A DNA stretch of 64,000 bases, taken from Podocnemis expansa (taxonomy: Eukaryota; Chordata; Testudines; Podocnemididae). Shown one piece after another: positions 33,800 through 44,833 of this stretch; within the stretch, counting starts at the first letter, position 1; every line of letters starts with the position of its first letter. Position numbers and translations under genes: made by a program. The stretch is taken from positions 8,013,647 to 8,077,646 of the forward strand of contig ML681997.1 in the NCBI GenBank assembly GCA_007922195.1, written 5' to 3'. The notes beneath the pieces are model-generated. The model was given only the letters and a program-made list of their open reading frames with translations, did no database searches and was not told where the DNA came from.

Positions 33800-34270
33800 C
33801 AGGGCTGGATCAAGGCAGGGGCTTTAAAGTTTGCAGCCCTGGGCGCTGGGATAAAGGGGGACCCCATGGCACCCTGAAAACTCTGGCTCTGCTCAGGAGG
33901 GCACAACACTGGCCAAGGCCCCGCAGCTCAGACAGATCTGGCAGATCGCTTCTTCCAGGCCCCCCAGCACATTGGTCCGATAATGCTCCACCAGCAGCTG
34001 CGCTGTGCACCGGCCTGCCCTGCACCTGGGCTGCCAGTTCAGGGGTGGGTTAGAAGCACCCCAGACCACAGCCTCTGGCCCCAGACCCCCAGCACTGGCT
34101 GACTGGGTCCCCGCCAGGGCCAAGCGCTGGCCCTGCATGGCTGGTGGGTCTGCTGGGTGTCCCCCGGGCCAGTAAGTCTGACCTCTGCCCCCCCACTCCC
34201 ACACTAGGTGCTGTGGTGGGGAGAGGGGGCCATGAAAGTGGGCAGCCCAGGGCCCCTTTATCTGGTCCTG
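33800..34270. mobile_element. GC-rich hAT element (CAGGGCTGGATCAAGG ends)
   Basis: Starts cagggctggatcaagg and ends 'cctttatctggtcctg'; flanking octamers ggtgtctg (33792-33799) and ggcgtctg (34271-34278) agree at 7 of 8. The body is GC-rich and non-coding. Confidence 0.8.
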
Positions 34271-34278
34271 GGCGTCTG

Positions 34279-36118
34279 TGTTAGCTTTTCCTAGTAAAGA
34301 ATAAAAGTAATTATCAGAAACTTTGTCTTCAGTGCACCTCGTACCTTAGTTGTTTCCTTAATGAACATGCAGCCAGGGGCTTGCCAGTGCATCAGAACAA
34401 ATCACAGATGGAAAGTGCAAGCTGGGACAACCCTGGCCCTCAGTTTCTCCTCCTTATTGGTGCCATTCTTTATTTGTGTTACAATAGTGGTCATGAATGG
34501 AGCGAGAGCAGTTGCCCTCTGTCGGAGCCACTGTTCAAACACAGAACAAAAAGCTGGGACCGGCCCCAAGTGGAAGCAACGAACAGCCAGGGGCAGCACA
34601 ATGAGATGACTCCAGTCAACATGGGAAGTAGTGGTCATAGAGCATCAGATGTGAAATCGGTGCCAAGAGCTTCATGTTCACACGATGCTTTCGGTGCCTG
34701 ATCCGGACTGGTGCTGAGGGGAGATTGTTCCTGGTGAAGTCAATGAGAGTTGTGGGTGCTCTGTATCAAAGAAGAACATGCCCATGCAGTCTAAATAAAG
34801 CAAGGCCAGCCATCTATTTTTTTGGAGAATGCTAATCCAGTTTGAATACATGCATTGGCATTAAGGAGCTGGCTGGCTAATTTCTTTCATTAATTTAAAC
34901 TGTAAATGACACCACTAGCATTTAGCAAAAACAGCTACACAAAACCCTACAATTACAGGAATTGGCCACTGCTGTGTAGATTTGTTTTCTACCGCTGCTG
35001 CCACATTCACGTTTTTAATATGACACAAGCCTTCTGTCACTGGAGACCCTGCAATCAATTCTCTACAGTCACCTGGGGCTTAGAGCAGGGAGCACTAATA
35101 CCCTTTGTTAGCCGGGTAAATTTTATTTCCCTTCCATTGTACTGCAGTCCTTGTCAATGTAACATTACACCCAGGGTAGGAGACTTTTACAAAGGAACTT
35201 CAGTGAGGGCTGGCAAATTACAATTCATGTGCTTGTGAATGGTGAAGTCCCAAGGGATGGGTGGAAGCAATGCACCTGGTGTGAATAATTACGTGCTCAA
35301 AATGGGGGAAAAGACTGAAGGCAACGTAAATACCAGGATGATTGTTTTGAATTGCAATGGAAGAACTTTTGACGTAAAAGGAACAAATGTGCTGCTCGGG
35401 TGTCTACATTAGATGGAACAATTAATCTTTCCCTTTTCTTCCTCATTCTTCTTTCCTTTACATTCTTTGCCCTGGTTCCCAGATCAACACCTGGCGGCTG
35501 GGGCTGTAATAGGAATGAAACCCCACGGAGGCTTATTTTGACCAAAGTTGTATTTCGAGCAACCTGGTCCTTTGTTTCGCAAACTCATCTCTGAACTGCA
35601 AAGCAAAGCCCCTTGACTGATTGACCTGGGAATTTTAATGCACTGCAAGCCATTTGAGCTGGGCTTCCTGAAATCAGCAGCTACTGTTATGTACTCACTA
35701 ATGTGATGAGCTACGGTGGTGGTCCTTGACTTAAATCTTTCTTCATTCAGTTTACCCATTTTTCATGATTATTGCTAGACTGAAGCCCTAAGACAGTGAT
35801 CACCTTTCAAATTACGTCTGCTCGCTCATACAACTGCAGCAGAAAGCAGAGAATGACCAAAGCAGATCAGTTCAAAAAAACTGTGTGCACTTAACATAAG
35901 AACATACCAATCAATGCTGCAGAAAAATAGCCACCATGAATTTAAAAAGGAAAAGGCCAAGTGAATTGTGACAGTGTTTTTAGGAACATGTGGGAGACAA
36001 CCTCATGAATGTTAACTTTTTATATGTGAAGTAAAGCTGATTCCCAGCCACATTTCTACTGCAGACTACTTCAAGTTTGTCATGAAATTTCATAAAATCC
36101 ACCAGTGCTTCAATTATG
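34279..36118. other. No recognised feature
   Basis: About 1.8 kb without identifiable repeats. Frames at 34361-34701 and 34906-35238 have no recognised domain. It may be single-copy DNA. Confidence 0.45.
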
Positions 36119-36126
36119 ACCTAGAA

Positions 36127-36444
36127 CAGGATCAGTAACCTGAAAGAAAAGAAGAGTCATTTTTAAAAATTGCTGCAATAATTAAGTGTTTTGAGAGTCA
36201 TAATGGGTGTTGCCTTCTGGTGGGAGGCACAAGGCCAGGACACCTGCTGCAGGGTCCCTTGCTGGGAGAAAGGGATCTCAGAAACAGAAGCAGACCCCAC
36301 ACAGTGTCCCCCAATGGCAGGGGGAGACAAGAGCGTAGTGCGGGCCGTACACTGGGTCCTCCAGTGGCAGGCGGAGGCTCAGAGCTGCACGGGGGCAGCC
36401 AAAGAGCTGCATGCGGCTTCAGAATCGCAGGTTGCAGACCCCTG
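36127..36444. mobile_element. hAT element (CAGGGGTYRGCAACC family)
   Basis: Starts caggatcagtaacctg and ends 'caggttgcagacccctg'; flanking octamers acctagaa (36119-36126) and accagaaa (36445-36452) agree at 6 of 8. It is homologous throughout to 1506-1814 and 7517-7892. Confidence 0.85.
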
Positions 36445-36452
36445 ACCAGAAA

Positions 36453-37445
36453 CGTTCGGCACAGCTAAGAGAGAAGGCGCATAGATGTCCCTGGGGACAT
36501 TTGGCAATGAGCCGACTTCCAACTTCCCTTCCCTCTGAAAGCTGTGCTAAACTACCCCAGTTGCAAAGAACCCTAGGCACACATATGGCAGCTGAGGGTT
36601 ATAAGGAAACTCCAGCCCCATCCATTTCCCTGTCATCACCATCTTATTAGGTGGCAGAGCAGGAGCACTGAATTTGCTAGAATGACTCTGTGCCACCTCA
36701 AGGTCCACCATGCAAGAGAGATCAGCTGGGGGCCAGGTATGCTAGGCTGGACTCCACTTTGCAAAGTAGCTGGCGTGTGATCAAGCCTCCAATAACTCCA
36801 TAGACTGGAGCCGTTACCCTGCTTTGGTCCGGGGGTCTCTGCAGCAGCTTGCTCCTCCAACAAGTAGTGTGCGTACATAGAGAGCTTTCCAAAGGGTGTT
36901 TCCTGGCCCAGGAATGAATAATACCATAGAAAAGATGAGCACAAAAGATGGGCTTCATCTACATTGAAATGGAACTGGATTGCTGACACATGAAATCAAA
37001 AAGATCAGCGAGCAGTTTTTAAACTAAGGGCTAGGGGAAAGCTGACAGGTACAGAGGAGCACAAGGTTTGGACGGAGGCATCCCTTAAGGAGGACCTACT
37101 AATGGAGATTCTCTACATCCTAATATCGAAGAAGGGATGGAGGATGATAAAATATGTGCAGGCTGTGATGAGAAACAAATGAAAAAGAGTCCCATTCAAT
37201 TACATCACATAATGCCAACCAGCTAAAACTAGGCAATTTTCAAGTGATAATTTACAAATGCTAGACATCTAAATACTAAGGTGGGTGAATTTGAGTGTCT
37301 GGGATACTGATATAAATAGGAGTCACAGAAACGTGATGGAATGAGGATAGTCAATGGAATACAGTAATAATAGGATACAAAATATATTGGAAGGGCAGAA
37401 TCAATTGCACTGGTGGGGGAATCACTACATGTGGAAGGAAGCAGA
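36453..37445. other. No recognised feature
   Basis: No gene or repeat identified in about 1 kb. Confidence 0.45.
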
Positions 37446-38420
37446 GGCTATGTCTACATTAGGCAAACTTAGTTCGGACTTGCTAGTCCCAACTAAGAAG
37501 TTCGAGGTTAGTCTGAACTAACCTTGGGCTAGTTCAAGCTAACTGTGGACTTCTTAGTTCAAACTAACAGGGCGTTCTAGTTTGAACTAATGCGTAGTTT
37601 GAACTAGAACGTATTTTTAGTTCGAACTAATGGCTTAGTTCAAACTTCTTAAGTTCGATCTAAGCCTTAGTGCGTGTGTTGCTTGTGCTTAGTTCGAACT
37701 GAAGTTCAAACTAAGCATGGAAGTCCAAACTAACATTGGTACTTACAAGTTTGGACTAAGCTTTCCCTAGTCTGAACTAAGAAATTTCTTAGTTTGGACT
37801 AGGCAAAGCCTAGTGTGGCCATGGGCCAAATTAGTCTGGAGTAGGGGTCAGCAACCTTTGCCGACTCCTGTGCCAGTCCTTCCTCCCCAACCCTCAGCTG
37901 GTGCCAGCAGATCCCTCTGCTGAAAAAATGTGGCAGCTGCCTGAAAATTCAGCAGTGGTCACGGCGGGAGTGGGAGTGTTTCCCAGGCATGCCACAGAAA
38001 GAAGTCGGCCAGCGTGGCTCATCTTGGTGGTGTGCCTGGGGACAGGGGTCCCCAGGCATGCCACGAAAAGAAGGGGCTCCTTTCAGGGCTTCCCTGGCAT
38101 GTTGCAGAAAGAAGCTGCCTGGAGTGCCTCCTTTGGGGAGCATCATACTACAGAGAGGAGCCACTCTGGCCGGCTTTTTTCTGTGTCATATGAAGGCATA
38201 AGCATGGGGAAACCCCCTGTGGCCCAGATGCACCCAAAGGAAGCCACCCAGAGTGGCTTTCTATGGCAGGAGTGGCAATTTCTTTGGTACTTCAGAGGGT
38301 GCTGCCTACTGCTCCGAATGGGCTGGGGTGCCACTGTTGGTACACATGCCGTGGGTGGCCTACCCCTGGTCTGGACTCAGACTCCTTAGTCTGGACTAAT
38401 TTGCCAGTGTAAACATGGCC
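37446..38420. mobile_element. Harbinger-type element, AGTTCGAACT type (copy A2), with a hAT inside
   Basis: Starts ggctatgtctacattaggca and ends 'ttgccagtgtaaacatggcc'. Flanking trinucleotides AGA and ATA agree at 2 of 3. The left 390 bp is an array of AGTTCGAACT-type palindromes (intact near 37619, 37638 and 37690). A hAT at 37842-38368 splits the element; the palindrome array ends with 'actaatttgccagtg' after it. Confidence 0.85.
37842..38368. mobile_element. hAT element inside Harbinger-type copy A2
   Basis: Starts taggggtcagcaaccttt and ends 'gtggcctacccctg'; flanking octamers gtctggag (37834-37841) and gtctggac (38369-38376) agree at 7 of 8. Its start and end belong to the hAT family with GGGGTCGGCAACC...GGTTGCCTACCCCTG ends. 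Inside, a 'ggcatgccac' block recurs, giving spurious frames. Confidence 0.88.
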
Positions 38421-38782
38421 ATAGAGGCAACTGAAGTAAAAATCTTAAATGAACCAAATTGTGTCATAGAATTTCTATAGAAAGTAATTCTATGCCTGAC
38501 TAATAAGAACATGGCAGTAGAGACATACTACCAACCACCTGACCAGAATGGCATGCCCACATCTTGAACACTGAATGCCGATATGATTGTCTCATCTCAA
38601 AAAAGATATCTTGGAATTGGAAAAGGTACAGAAAAGGGCAACAAAAATGATTTGGGATGCGGACTAGCTTCCATATAGAAAGAGATTAGTAACACTGGGA
38701 CTTTTCATCCTAGAAAAGAGGTGACTAAGGGGGGATATGATAGAGGGTTAGAAAATCATGACAGGCGTGGAAGAGTGAATAA

Positions 38783-39463
38783 GGCTGTGTTCACACAGCC
38801 TCCTTATTTTGAAACAACAGAGGTTGTTTCGAAATAAGGTTTCAGCTGTTCACACGACACACAGTTGTTTCGAAACAAGTTAAACCCCATTTGGGGTCGA
38901 AACAAACTTGTTTCGAAACCCTTGTTTCGAAACAAGGCGTGTGAACGTGTTGTTTCGGAACAAAGTGTTCTGAAACAACACTGGATCCTCAGCACCCTGG
39001 CCAGGGAACCCTCAGGACCTTGGCCAGGGTGCTGAGGGCTGTCCCTCAGCCCCAGAAAGGGGGCTGCAGCCCCGCTGGCAGTGTCAGGGGGGGGCAGCCC
39101 GGGCTGCCGGCTGAGCCCCGTGCTCCCGACCCGCTGGCGGGGTTTGGAGGCAGCTCGGGCGGCTGGCTCCAGTGCCCCGCAGCCGCTCACCCCCCCACCT
39201 GCCGGGGGCTACAGCCCCCTTTCTGGGGCTGCAGGGTGAGCTGCCGCAGCGGCTCACCCCCAGGGGGCTGCAGCCCCCTGACACAGGTACCGAAATAGCA
39301 AGTTCACAGTATGAACCTGCTATTTCGATTCCCGCTTTTTCCCCTTATTTCGAATTAACATTTTGTTAATTCGAAATAAGTTTTTCCGAAATAAGGGTTA
39401 TTTCGATATATGGTTGTTTCGAAACAACCGTATCGAAATAACCCGCTGTGTGAGAACACAGCC
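38783..39463. mobile_element. Harbinger-type element, TTTCGAAA type (copy C1), TAA duplication
   Basis: Starts GGCTGTGTTCACACAG and ends CTGTGTGAGAACACAGCC, inverted ends, flanked by TAA at 38780-38782 and 39464-39466, the TWA duplication expected of PIF/Harbinger. Both subterminal regions carry many intact palindromes (ttgtttcgaaacaa near 38923, ttatttcgaa near 39344). The middle is a GC-rich core (38990-39290) with 'gggctgcagccccctgacac'. It sits in the CR1-like LINE. Confidence 0.92.
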
Positions 39464-39709
39464 TAAGGCAGCATTATCTATTTCTCATAACAGAAATACT
39501 AGGGGTCACCAAATGAAATTAATAGGCAGCAGGTTTAAAACGAACAAAGGAAAGTCTTTCTTCACACAATGTACACTCGATCTGTGGAACTCATTGCCAG
39601 AGGATATTGTGAAGGCTAGGCTTACAACAAGGGTAAAAAAGGAACTAGATAAGTTTTTAAATGATAAATCCATCAAGGGCCATTAGCCAGAATGGGCAGA
39701 CCTATAAAC

Positions 39710-39918
39710 CAGTGGTTCCCAACCTTTTCTCTTTTGTGGCACACTTTGATAACTTTAATTATTTTGAAGCACACCACCATATAGTCTCCAAATAAACTCA
39801 TGAATATCCATGAGCCAAAGCAGCACTCCTCAAGTAGTTTTTCAAAAACTTTCATGGCACATTTGCTCAGGCCTGATGGCACACCCATGTGCGGTGGCAC
39901 ACTGATTGGGAAACACTG
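39710..39918. mobile_element. hAT element in the CR1-like 3' end
   Basis: Starts cagtggttcccaaccttttc and ends 'gattgggaaacactg'; flanking octamers ctataaac and ttgtaagc agree at 5 of 8. It contains 'ggtggcacactgat' like many vertebrate hAT elements of this type. Confidence 0.8.
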
Positions 39919-40100
39919 TTGTAAGCAGTACTGTGAAGTGCTCCTAGTCTCTGTTTGCCAGTATCTGGAAATGAGCAACAGAAGATGGCTCACCTGATGA
40001 ATTGCCCATTCTGTTCATTCCCCCTGAAGCACCTGATATTGGTCACTGTCTGCAGACAGGGTAGTTCGCTAGCTGGAACCTTGGTCTGACGCAGGTTGGC

Positions 40101-41674
40101 TGTTCAGAGGGGCGCAACTTAGTCCAGGCATAAAGGTAATCATTTGTGAAGAGCAATTATAACTGGTTAAACTTAGTAAATCTAAACTCCAAAATATCGG
40201 GTTTGCTTTTCACTCAATTCTCCCCTCTTTCACTAGCTGCTTATTTCCTCTACTCTTAAAATATGAAATAAAACAAAATAAAAAATCACCATAATTTAAG
40301 AAAAGTGTCAGGATAAAAATATTGGTGGTAAGTTAACATTTTGAGTAAATGCCCTTTAACATCAGTGGGCCAGGGTTTCACCCTATGTTTTTAAAATAAC
40401 TTATTGTGGATCAGAGCCATAACTACAGTGGGGTGAACACGGCTTTGCCCGGGGCATGCCGGAGTGGCTCAATATAGCCACGCTATTAAAGGCGCATTTT
40501 GTAATGCCAGCCCCAAGCGCCACTAATTGCAAAGGGTGCTCAAACAGAGCATTACAGCTTTGTTTAAGATTTTGTCTGTTTTATTTTTCAAAACTATTTC
40601 CATTACAAAAATAAATTCCTAGATGATCTAGTTTATTTTGCAATATAATCAAGACTGATTGATAGTATTTTTTCATATAACCAAGAATCACAGGGCCAGA
40701 TACTCAAGTGATGTAAATTGAAATCCACAGAGCTGTCATGCTTTACACAAGCTGATGAATCGGGGCACTGCTCTAACACATCTTTTGACTCCTGATGTAA
40801 AAAGTGAACAAAGTAGAAAGTGTATCTGAGTCACAATCAGAGGTAATAATTAATTTAGCCATTATATGTGGTCCACCTTTATAGCCTACAACAGACCTTA
40901 TATTAAAAAAATCCTGTCCCTAAATTGTCCATGTTATCACTTTAAATGGTTAATAAGCTTGGGAATCAAGGAAGGTTGGTGAGACTCTGATGATTCTACC
41001 TTCACAATGTTATTTAGTTCTTGTCATGATTTGTTTCTTTGTGCAGCCATTAAGTCAGGCTAATGCAGTCACACAGCACCTAGCGTGGTTTTCCCTAAGG
41101 CTGGGGATCTAATGTCAGGAGGGTACGATCCAATTCACATCGAGAAGGATACATTAAATATTTTTACTTGGGGTCTTGTCAGAAAAAGGCGACCTGCCTG
41201 CTATCAAGTGCACTGGGGGTGCCCCAGTGCATAAAAGTGACTTTATGTGCTCATTGATACAGAATAGATTGTCACTAAGCCTCTGAGGCACTCTTGTCAA
41301 GGTCAACGTACTGATCTTTTTTAACAACAACAGGGGGAAGGGCGTATCAAAATATGACCTTTAAAGATCCTCGTCTTTGGAGGATCAAAAGATTCTTTTA
41401 GTGCAAAAAGGATGTTATATATTTCATTACCTGTGGGCTTCTCCTATCCTTCCTTGCTAAGAAACTGGCAGGTTTTTTCACATTGTAGCAGCAAAAGCAT
41501 GCAAGAAACTGTTTATTGATAGCAGGATAATGTTCTCATCAATGTCATTCAAGAAAACACTCAATTTGAGAGTTCCCACAAAGACGTTTAACTAATATGT
41601 AGGACATTTCGGGCCATAAGTAAATCTTTCCAGCTGTCAGATTTGTATGATCATATTTATATGTTTATTTTATT
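40101..41674. other. Mostly unrecognised; hAT-like start at 40426
   Basis: At 40426, 'cagagccataactacagtgg' followed by 'ggctttgcccggggcatgcc' matches, in inverse, the end of the element at 21985. Its other end was not seen. The rest is AT-rich with no identified feature. Confidence 0.5.
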
Positions 41675-41892
41675 TACATTACGTTAGGGCTTAGAAGTCC
41701 TACTTGTGGACCAGCTTCCCATTGCGGTAGGTGCTGCACAAACACTCAACAAAAAGTCAGCCCTTGCCCCAAAAAACATGGAATGCGAATGTAAGACAAG
41801 AGGCAACAGATGGATTCAGAGGAAGGGGGAAACACAATGAAACAACGAGACACTGTGGACCACAAGATCAGCTGTGGTCCCTGCACACCAGC
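41675..41892 (+). repeat. Dispersed repeat ('gtaggtgctgcacaaacac')
   Basis: 'attgcggtaggtgctgcaca', 'aacactcaacaaaaagtcag' and 'ccttgccccaaaaaacatgg', then 'gtaagacaagaggcaacaga', match an abundant old repeat of turtles and birds whose class I do not name. It ends where the Harbinger transposase similarity begins. Confidence 0.6.
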
Positions 41893-42203
41893 AACATTTA
41901 GATAGCATTTTTCAGCCAAGACAGCAGCTTTTTAATGGCTGCATCAGCCGCTGCCGCCAGGCGGTTGAGTGGGCATTCGGCAGACTGAAAGCCCGGTGGA
42001 GGTGCCTCCTCACATGCCTGCACCTCGCCAAAGACAAAATTGCGGAGGTCATCAGTGCCTGCGTGGCACTGCATGAGCTCGGAGGGGAGACAGTAGCCAC
42101 CCTGAGGCAGAGCTTGTCAGTGGCCGGTCCCAACAGCCAGAGGTTTTGGCCCCAAGGGAGTGAGTGCCGCAGAGAGCAAACACTCTGTGCAAGGCACTAA
42201 TGG
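41893..42203 (+). pseudogene. PIF/Harbinger transposase, C-terminal fragment
   Basis: An open frame whose reliable part reads RQQLFNGCISRCRQAVEWAF then GRLKARWRCLLTCLHLAKDK and EVISACVALHEL. This is the third catalytic block of DDE_Tnp_4 transposases: the glutamate of VEWAFGRLKARWR is the catalytic E. The rest of the enzyme is missing. The methionine at 41874 lies in the neighbouring repeat, so the true start is not here. The gene ends at a TAA near 42198, about 90 bp before an AATAAA. Confidence 0.88.
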
Positions 42204-42334
42204 ACCTGTTTGTGACTGAGGACCTGTGAGGGCTAGGACCGTCGCCCCACACCCCCCAAACCTCTGTCCAGCCACAGCCAGCCCGCACCCAATAAAAGCA
42301 CAAATTGAACTAATTTCACTATTCGGGTTTTTAT

Positions 42335-44084
42335 TTACAATGTGGGCGGTGAGGGTTGGGGCAACGAAAGGTTTGGGAAGCAGGTATGGGATGTGGCACT
42401 TTGTAGGGAGAACTGGGGGGGGCATAAACTGGGAGATGGGTACGGGGAGACTGGGAAGGGGCATGAACTGGGAGATGGGAAGTGGGTAGGGGTTTGGGGA
42501 CTTTGAAAGATGAAGGGGGCTATTGGAGGCCATCCCAGGCCCATGGCCCTCTGTGCCACAGCCTTGAGCAAGACTGCGCCAGGTCCGGGGACGCTGGCAG
42601 CGAGGGACAGCTCCCTGCCTGTGAGGCACTCCCTCAGGAGCTGGGGGGGTGCAAGGTGCTGTGCTATTTGCCACAGGGTCAAGGCAACGTCCTGCACAGC
42701 AGCACCGATGGTCCAGAGCGAGTTGCCCTGCTGCTCCAGAGCCACAGCCTGCCACTCCATCGCTGCAGCCTGCTCCTCCATCGCAGAGATGATGCGGTCG
42801 TCTGCATCGGCTGCACACTGGAGCTGGTGGATGGTGGCTTCTTGGCGCCTGCCCTGCTGTTCCCTCCAGGCCTGGGGTGACTCCTCCACTCAGTGGCTGA
42901 GCTCAAGGAGGCTGCTGAGGATGTCCTCCTTGGTGTGGTGGGCTCTCCTCCTCTACCTCCTAGCTGTCCAGGGATTCTGCAGAGCAGGATGGTGGGTGTG
43001 TCGGCAAGCTGCTGGGGCGAAGCAGGGAAAGCGTTAGCCCCCCTTTGCCTGACAGCCTTGCCTATGTGCAGCAAACCCCTCTGCCCCAACTGTCAGCGGC
43101 ATTCCCCATCTGTGTCCTGTGGGACACTGCACAAGGGCACACATGGCCTCATGATGCCCGCAGTGGTGAGCGGTATTAAGCAGGATGTGGGCTGGGAAGT
43201 TTCCCGAGGCCACGTGCCAGCGGTGCAGCTTGCACACTCTCTGACCTGGATGCTGGCATGCCACCTGGTTGGCACCTCGCCTATGTGCATCCCCTGCCCC
43301 GCTGGGTCCTGGCATCCTGGTGTTACATGTCCCTCTGCCACCACCAGCCATGGGAAGGTCCTTGTGCCCCCCGCGCCCCATGCCCTGCGTGTGCCAGGGC
43401 TTTGCACCCTAGCTACCCATGGCATTGGCAGACTCCTGCCTGCCTGGAGCGGGAAGGAACACTCACCAACAGGTGCTCCAGATGTTCGCCCGGATGTCCC
43501 CTCTCTCAGGTCAGATGTGGGTGGTGGTGCCTCAGTGTCCCACTCTGGCTCTTCCTCCTCAGGAGTGGTTGGCCCTTCATGAGCAGGGAAGCACTCAGGA
43601 CTAGCCGATGGGGCAGCTGGCAGTTGGGCACTCCCCAGCCGGCTGATGTCTCCCACATCGAGGGATGCCTCCCTGTCCGAGGGACCTCCCTCGGGGGATG
43701 TGGCCACAGGGGTGGGCTCCCCAGAGTCAACGGTCCAGGATGGGAGACCGCTGGGCTTGTCCCTGAGGAACACATCCAGTTACCAGAAAAAGGGGCAGCT
43801 GGTGGTGCTAGCTGGCCCCTGGAGCTGCCTCACATCCCTGGCACACACATAGTCTTGACTCAGGGTTTTGAACACACCTGCTTGGTTGTGTGTTCATGTC
43901 CCTGGCCTGTGTGGGCCATTTCATCTGCAATGTCTGCATTGACATCACGGTTGCAATGTCTAGTGTGGAAATGCACATGGATGTCCTCCCTGCCCCATAT
44001 GTTGAGGAGGCAGAAGACCTCCTCCCACACCGACGCAGGTGCCCGGCGTCGTCCCTGGGCTGTGCCAGCTTGTGTCTCAGCCAT
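42335..44084 (-). pseudogene. Myb/SANT-like DNA-binding protein of Harbinger, two exons
   Basis: Starts MAETQAGTAQGRRRAPASVW at 44084. A Myb/SANT-like region follows (to about 43870), then, after a frameshift, an acidic stretch ending EEEEPEWDTEAPPPTSDLRE. A donor GTGAGT follows exon 1 at 43466-43461 and an acceptor (CTTTCCCTGCTTCGCCCCAG) ends at 43012; joining 43467 to 43011 keeps the frame. Exon 2 has EDILSSLLELSH, a stop, then EESPQAWREQQGRRQEATIH and a glutamine/alanine-rich coiled stretch. At least one frameshift and two stops make it non-functional. A plus-strand frame of 337 codons antisense to it is a shadow. Confidence 0.78.
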
Positions 44085-44149
44085 GCTGCACCAGCTCCAG
44101 GCACATGACAGCAACGGGGCTGGGCACTTCCTCCTTCCTGGTACTGTGT

Positions 44150-44365
44150 ATCCTGGGAAGAGGAAAGGCAATCCAAGCCGGAATCGAAATAACAGCCATT
44201 TTGAAACGTATCCTAATGGTGTTGTTTCAAAACACCCATTTCGATTCAATGGCTGTTTCAATTTCCAATGAAGTTTTGTTATTTTGAATTGAGTTTCATT
44301 GTTTTGAAATGATGAGCTCCATCATTTCAAAACAACGGAACATCCCCCGGACATAACTTTTTTTA
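44150..44365. repeat. Right subterminal palindrome array of the two-gene Harbinger
   Basis: Contains 'ggaatcgaaataacagccat', 'tgttgtttcaaaacacccat', 'ttatttt-gaattgag' and 'catcatttcaaaacaacgg', decayed TTTCGAAA palindromes as in copies C1, C2 and C3. The terminus 'cggacataac' is a worn GGCTATGTCCG-like end on the minus strand. Confidence 0.7.
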
Positions 44366-44384
44366 AAATTGAAACAACCCAAAA

Positions 44385-44620
44385 TGCTACACTGCCAGCC
44401 AATTCTTTAGTAACTACAAACAAAAGTTTAATATAACAAGAAAAGAAACAAAATGAGAGATCTTAAAGGGTCAAAGTGAATCACATACATGCAAATAATT
44501 TAGAGTTCATAGAAACTAAATCCTTGAAGAATTTGGCATCTGCAGGTTAGTCCAATTCCTCTGGTATCTACCCAGCACCTAGGTGGGTCTCAATCCTATG
44601 ACAACTTTGCTTTTAATTTG
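44385..44620. repeat. LTR-like interspersed repeat (third copy)
   Basis: 'ctgccagccaattctttagt' and 'aactacaaacaaaagtttaa', then 'gtgaatcacatacatgcaaa', correspond to 8600-8710 and 25330-25430. It is a partial copy. Confidence 0.6.
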
Positions 44621-44689
44621 ATGATTAATTTTCATGAGTTTGATGACTTGTAATTTTGATTCTATAGAATATTGTTTAAAATTGATTTT

Positions 44690-44782
44690 CATTAGCGTAG
44701 TACAAAAATTCACAGCACACTTGGACACTTCTCATGGCACACCAGTGTGCCACAGTACACTGGGTTGAAAACCACTGGACTA
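44690..44782 (-). mobile_element. hAT terminal fragment
   Basis: Ends 'gggttgaaaaccactg', which on the minus strand is CAGTGGTTTTCAACCC, followed by a gtactgtggcacactggtgtg-type interior. Only this end is recognised. Confidence 0.65.
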
Positions 44783-44784
44783 AA

Positions 44785-44786
<2 letters not shown>

Positions 44787-44832
<46 letters not shown>
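44787..44832. repeat. TA microsatellite
   Basis: About 22 TA units, directly followed by LINE sequence. A shorter TA run (about 45536-45546) follows the LINE's 3' end. Confidence 0.95.

Positions 44833-44833
<1 letters not shown>

Larger units (their letters stand above)
38505..40095 (+). mobile_element. CR1-like LINE 3' end split by two insertions
   Basis: Left part (38505-38779) reads like the CR1 ORF2 C-terminal region ('ttggaaaaggtacagaaaag', 'gcaacaaaaatgatttggga'). After a Harbinger-type insertion (38783-39463) the coding resumes: NRNTRGHQMKLIGSRFKT, then NKGKSFFTQCTLDLWNSLPE (39483-39600 region). The 3' part, beyond a hAT at 39710-39918, has 'tgcagacagggtag' and 'aaccttggtctgacgcaggt', a CR1-type 3' end. 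Confidence 0.82.
41893..44365. mobile_element. Decayed two-gene PIF/Harbinger element
   Basis: Plus-strand transposase 3' end (41893-42203) and a minus-strand Myb/SANT-like gene (44084-42335) converge near 42300, where poly(A) signals AATAAA occur for both: 42291 on plus and 42331-42336 on minus. Convergent transposase plus Myb-like genes is the characteristic PIF/Harbinger layout. The right end (44150-44365) carries TTTCGAAA-type palindromes and a worn terminus 'ccggacataac'. The left part of the transposase and the left end are lost. Confidence 0.85.

Noticed and set aside
43258..44271. 337-codon plus-strand frame, the longest in the window
   Set aside because: It is antisense to the Myb/SANT-like Harbinger gene. 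The antisense gene has recognisable domains and splice signals; this frame has none, and extends through the GC-rich part of the element.
44734..44832. IYIYIY-rich N-terminus of the LINE frame
   Set aside because: Translation of the TA microsatellite; the LINE begins at 44833.
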